Assembly (NCBI GenBank): GCA_012517485.1
Contig: JAAYUT010000100.1
Span: 1-7,438, forward strand
Source of the DNA: Candidatus Atribacter fermentans
GTDB taxonomy: Bacteria > Atribacterota > Atribacteria > Atribacterales > Atribacteraceae
Direction of reading: 5' to 3'
Length of the DNA stretch: 7,438 nucleotides
The notes under the pieces are model-generated. The model had not been told where the DNA came from. It was given only the letters and a program-made list of their open reading frames with translations, and ran no database searches. A program made the position numbers and the translations under genes. This document shows, piece after piece, positions 5,148 to 7,438 of the stretch (within the stretch, counting starts at the first letter, position 1; the number at the start of each line of letters is the position of its first letter).

Positions 5148-6059
5148 CTATGCCCTTCTCACACTATTGAGGTAATTTACATAAATATTACTGAGGGCAA
5201 TGATGATGATCAATAGAATATAAGCCAACGCACACGACATCCCAGTATTCCAGTAAGAAAAGGCGAGCTTATAAATATAAAAGGGGATAATTTGTGTTTC
5301 ATAAGACGGTCCACCTTCGGTGAGAACATAGACCACATCAAAAAAGCGAAAAGCATCCATAGTCCGAAAGAGTGCTGCCAGGGTTAAAATGGGTGCGACA
5401 TAAGGGAGGGTGATGTATCGAAACTTAAACCACGCCGAAGCACGATCGACATCGGCAGCCTCATAAAGATATTTCGGAACACTGGAAAGACCAGCAAGGC
5501 TCAAAAGAATCATAAACGGTGTCCAAATCCAGACATCAGTGAGCACAATGGAAGACAGGGCGTATTCATAGCTGGTCGTCCAAGCAATCTTTTGAATTCC
5601 AAATACCTGACCCAAAATATAATTGACGATACCCCAATTGGTATCGAGCATAAAACGGAAAAATTTACCGATAACCGCTGGAGAAAACATCATAGGTAAG
5701 ATAAAGAGAGTGGTTAAAAGTCTTTTCCCCCGAAATTCTCGATTTAAAAGCATAGCAATCAGAAATCCTAAAAAAAATTCAATAATAACTGCTTCGATTA
5801 CGAACTGACCGGTTCGAATAAATCGTTCCCAAACATCGGTTTGACGGAAAAGATAGGTATAATTCGCAACTCCAGTAAAAATCGGCGGGTTAGCTGTATT
5901 GGCAGAATAATCACAGAAACTGAGATAGAGTGACCAAATTAAAGGAAATACGACCAAAAACAACAAGAAAGCAAAAGTGGGTAGTAAAAACATATAGAGC
6001 ATGGAACGATCAGAAATCTGATTCATCCAACTTTTTTTTATACTGGCCAATTGCATCAC
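5148..6059 (-). CDS. ABC sugar importer permease, MalF-like
   Basis: This inner-membrane protein of about 303 residues belongs to the BPD_transp_1 family, MalF/UgpA branch, with about six transmembrane helices (first at about 21-46, last at about 274-295). Conserved landmarks include ILPMMFSPAVIGKFFRFM (120-137), DVWIWTPFMILL (175-186) and the TEGGP turn (247-251). The EAA loop reads EAADVDRASAWFKF..ITLP from E200. The position normally occupied by Gly (DGA) is Arg206. The start is uncertain by one codon: GTG at 6059 or ATG at 6056. AGGG lies 7 bases before the GTG and 10 before the ATG, while GGAG overlaps the GTG and is only two bases from the ATG. The gene follows the binding-protein gene after an 81-base gap that contains a strong hairpin. 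It pairs with the MalG-like permease just downstream. Confidence 0.92.
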   Translation of the reverse strand: MMQLASIKKSWMNQISDRSMLYMFLLPTFAFLLFLVVFPLIWSLYLSFCDYSANTANPPIFTGVANYTYLFRQTDVWERFIRTGQFVIEAVIIEFFLGFLIAMLLNREFRGKRLLTTLFILPMMFSPAVIGKFFRFMLDTNWGIVNYILGQVFGIQKIAWTTSYEYALSSIVLTDVWIWTPFMILLSLAGLSSVPKYLYEAADVDRASAWFKFRYITLPYVAPILTLAALFRTMDAFRFFDVVYVLTEGGPSYETQIIPFYIYKLAFSYWNTGMSCALAYILLIIIIALSNIYVNYLNSVRRA

Positions 6060-6093
6060 TCCGATTCCCTACCAAAATAAAAATATCGCAAAT

Positions 6094-6121
6094 CCCTCCC
6101 CCGGAAATTTCCGGGAGAGGG
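6094..6121 (-). terminator. Intercistronic hairpin (attenuator or mRNA-stabilising stem) after the binding-protein gene
   Basis: A 28-base near-perfect inverted repeat begins 19 bases after the binding-protein stop codon. In minus-strand RNA the arms CCCUCUCCCGGAAA and UUUCCGGGGGAGGG pair at all 14 positions, one being a U-G wobble (6116 with 6099). The apical A-U pairs would open as the loop. In plus-strand RNA the same position would be an A-C mismatch, so the structure fits the direction of the operon. The following bases (AUUUGCGAUAUUUUUAUUUU) are U-rich but interrupted, so complete termination is unlikely. Hairpins here in importer operons typically protect the binding-protein message and reduce expression of the membrane subunits. 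Confidence 0.7.
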
Positions 6122-6140
6122 AAATAGAGTGTCATTCAAA

Positions 6141-7438
6141 TTATTTCAAAGGATACCCAGCCTTTTTAAGAATTTCCTCGTGTTTTTCTGCTGTGATGTC
6201 CATGGCCTCCTGAGCAGTGTATTTTCCAAGAACAGCAGCATTCAGTGTTTCAGCCATAAAAGTGCCCATCTCGTTGTATTGAGGAATTTCCCAAAAATCA
6301 CGGAGATGTGGGTAACTTATACGAGCTACTTTATTAACCAGAGCATACTCAAGATACTTATCATCTTCAACAATAGATTTCATACAACTGAACATACCTG
6401 CTTGAGCCCATTTCCACTGAGTTTCTGGTGAAAGCCACCATTCCATGAATTTGAGGGCTTCCTCTTTATGGGGTGAGTAAGCGGATACAGACATTCCCTG
6501 TCCACCTAACTGAATCCACCATTGTTCTTCTTTCGGAGTTGGCATGAAGTCAATTTTATCCGCCACCATGGACATATTTGGATCAACCAAACCAGGATAA
6601 AATGCGAGGTAAGTTGCCATCATAGCTACCAAACCTTGCTGCATGGCGGTATTGGCTTCATCCATGCTGTAGTTGGTCGATCCGGGTGGGCAGAATTTAT
6701 ACATATCAAGCCACCACTGGGCTGCCTTTACTCCTTTTTCACTATTTAATATCCCCTTCACTTGTCCGGTTTTCGGATCCCATAAATCGGCACCGAAAGA
6801 CCAGAAAACAGCCAAAAATTCATCCACCAATCCACCAGATGGAATCGGTGCTTGCCAGAGAGCAACTCCATATAAGTTTTTGTCAGGACGAGTGAAGAAT
6901 TCAGCGATATCTTTCAGTTGAGTGTAAGTTTCTGGAACTTTTAAATCGTACCCATATTTTGCTTTAAAAGCTTCTTGTTCTGTGGGATCATCAAACAAAT
7001 CTTTCCGGTAGGCCATTCCACAGAAATCACCTAAAGCGGGCACACCGTAATACTTACCGCTTCCATCGGGGTATTCACAAAATGACTGAATGAACACATC
7101 ATAGAAATCTTCTTTTTTAACGGTTTTGTTGAACCAATCGGTAATGTCGAGAAGATGATTTCCCACTACCGCTTCTCCGATCCATTGAGAATCGGGGAGG
7201 ACAATATCAAAGCTGGTTTTTCCTGAAGCAAATTCGGTGAATACTTTATCATGATACTGCCCCCACGGTATAGGATCTCCTTTAATCTTTATGCCGGTTT
7301 GTGCAGTAAATTCTTCGGCTAATGCTATTAAGGTATCCATTGGCGTCCAAGCCGCCCAGGTAACGGTGAGCGTAACTTCTTCGGCCGACACCAGACCCAT
7401 ACCAATTCCGAAGCATAATACCATTACTAAAAGAAAAA
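6141..7438 (-). CDS. Extracellular solute-binding protein family 1 of a sugar ABC importer (5' end cut by window edge)
   Basis: This is the periplasmic or extracellular binding protein of the importer, of the MalE/UgpB-like family 1 class. The frame is still open at the right edge. The codons upstream of the first visible Met (7424) read F-L-L-V and continue the hydrophobic core of a signal peptide, so the true start is outside the window. From 7424 there are 427 residues. Cleavage by signal peptidase I is likely after VSA (residue 14, before EEVTLTVTW). The only Cys in the signal region has no lipobox. The mature protein shows the family's usual features: an early WTPMDTLIALAEEFTAQTGI segment, a 'SFDIVLPDSQWIGE' strand-helix, GKYYGVPALGD (123-133), and many Trp/Tyr residues suited to stacking on sugar rings. 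It ends with TAA at 6141-6143, followed by a strong hairpin. The promoter is not in the window. The ligand is probably a sugar or polyol but cannot be specified. Confidence 0.92.
   Translation of the reverse strand, partial: FLLVMVLCFGIGMGLVSAEEVTLTVTWAAWTPMDTLIALAEEFTAQTGIKIKGDPIPWGQYHDKVFTEFASGKTSFDIVLPDSQWIGEAVVGNHLLDITDWFNKTVKKEDFYDVFIQSFCEYPDGSGKYYGVPALGDFCGMAYRKDLFDDPTEQEAFKAKYGYDLKVPETYTQLKDIAEFFTRPDKNLYGVALWQAPIPSGGLVDEFLAVFWSFGADLWDPKTGQVKGILNSEKGVKAAQWWLDMYKFCPPGSTNYSMDEANTAMQQGLVAMMATYLAFYPGLVDPNMSMVADKIDFMPTPKEEQWWIQLGGQGMSVSAYSPHKEEALKFMEWWLSPETQWKWAQAGMFSCMKSIVEDDKYLEYALVNKVARISYPHLRDFWEIPQYNEMGTFMAETLNAAVLGKYTAQEAMDITAEKHEEILKKAGYPLK

Noticed and set aside
5660..5680. ACCGATAA on the plus strand resembling a sigma-28 -10
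   Set aside because: It lies inside the MalF-like permease coding region, points against all genes, and encodes ordinary permease residues.

Overview
The window is AT-rich bacterial DNA, and every gene I can support lies on the minus strand. It is read here from right to left, in the direction of transcription. The organism cannot be named from this sequence. The binding protein has an apparent signal-peptidase-I signal and no lipobox, which fits a diderm. The gene contents and the style of the proteins (sugar ABC importer with two ATPases, sugar isomerase/epimerase, a FlgM of the 'MKIS..Q.QNV.K.Y' type) would suit Atribacterota, Thermotogota or a deep-branching Firmicute. This is inference only.

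Positions 7438-834 hold one compact operon. Its order is substrate-binding protein (5' end cut by the window edge), MalF-like permease, MalG-like permease, a two-helix small membrane protein, two different MalK-like ATPases, and a TIM-barrel sugar isomerase/epimerase. Spacings from the first permease through the second ATPase are 0-11 bases or a 1-base overlap, so co-translation is likely. A strong hairpin sits between the binding protein and the first permease, where many importer operons lower expression of the membrane parts relative to the binding protein. Together the proteins would capture a carbohydrate or polyol outside the inner membrane, import it with ATP, and pass it to the isomerase. 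The substrate is not readable from sequence.

The two ATPases are paralogues whose defects are complementary. The first has an altered signature (LTSGQ) but a normal switch histidine. The second has a normal signature (ISGGE) but proline in place of the switch histidine. A heterodimer would have one canonical and one degenerate ATP site. The first permease also has Arg in place of the usual Gly of the EAA loop. The small membrane protein between permease and ATPase is not a standard subunit of this importer class.

Positions 833-376 hold a separate transcription unit: a FlgM-like anti-sigma-28 gene preceded by a near-consensus sigma-28 (FliA/SigD) promoter. This predicts the classic feedback loop in which sigma-28 transcribes its own inhibitor. 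No other flagellar gene is visible.

Positions 375-1 hold an AT-rich spacer and the first 31 codons of a gene for a secreted or membrane-anchored protein that runs off the left edge. No tRNA, rRNA, CRISPR array, insertion sequence or attachment site was seen.
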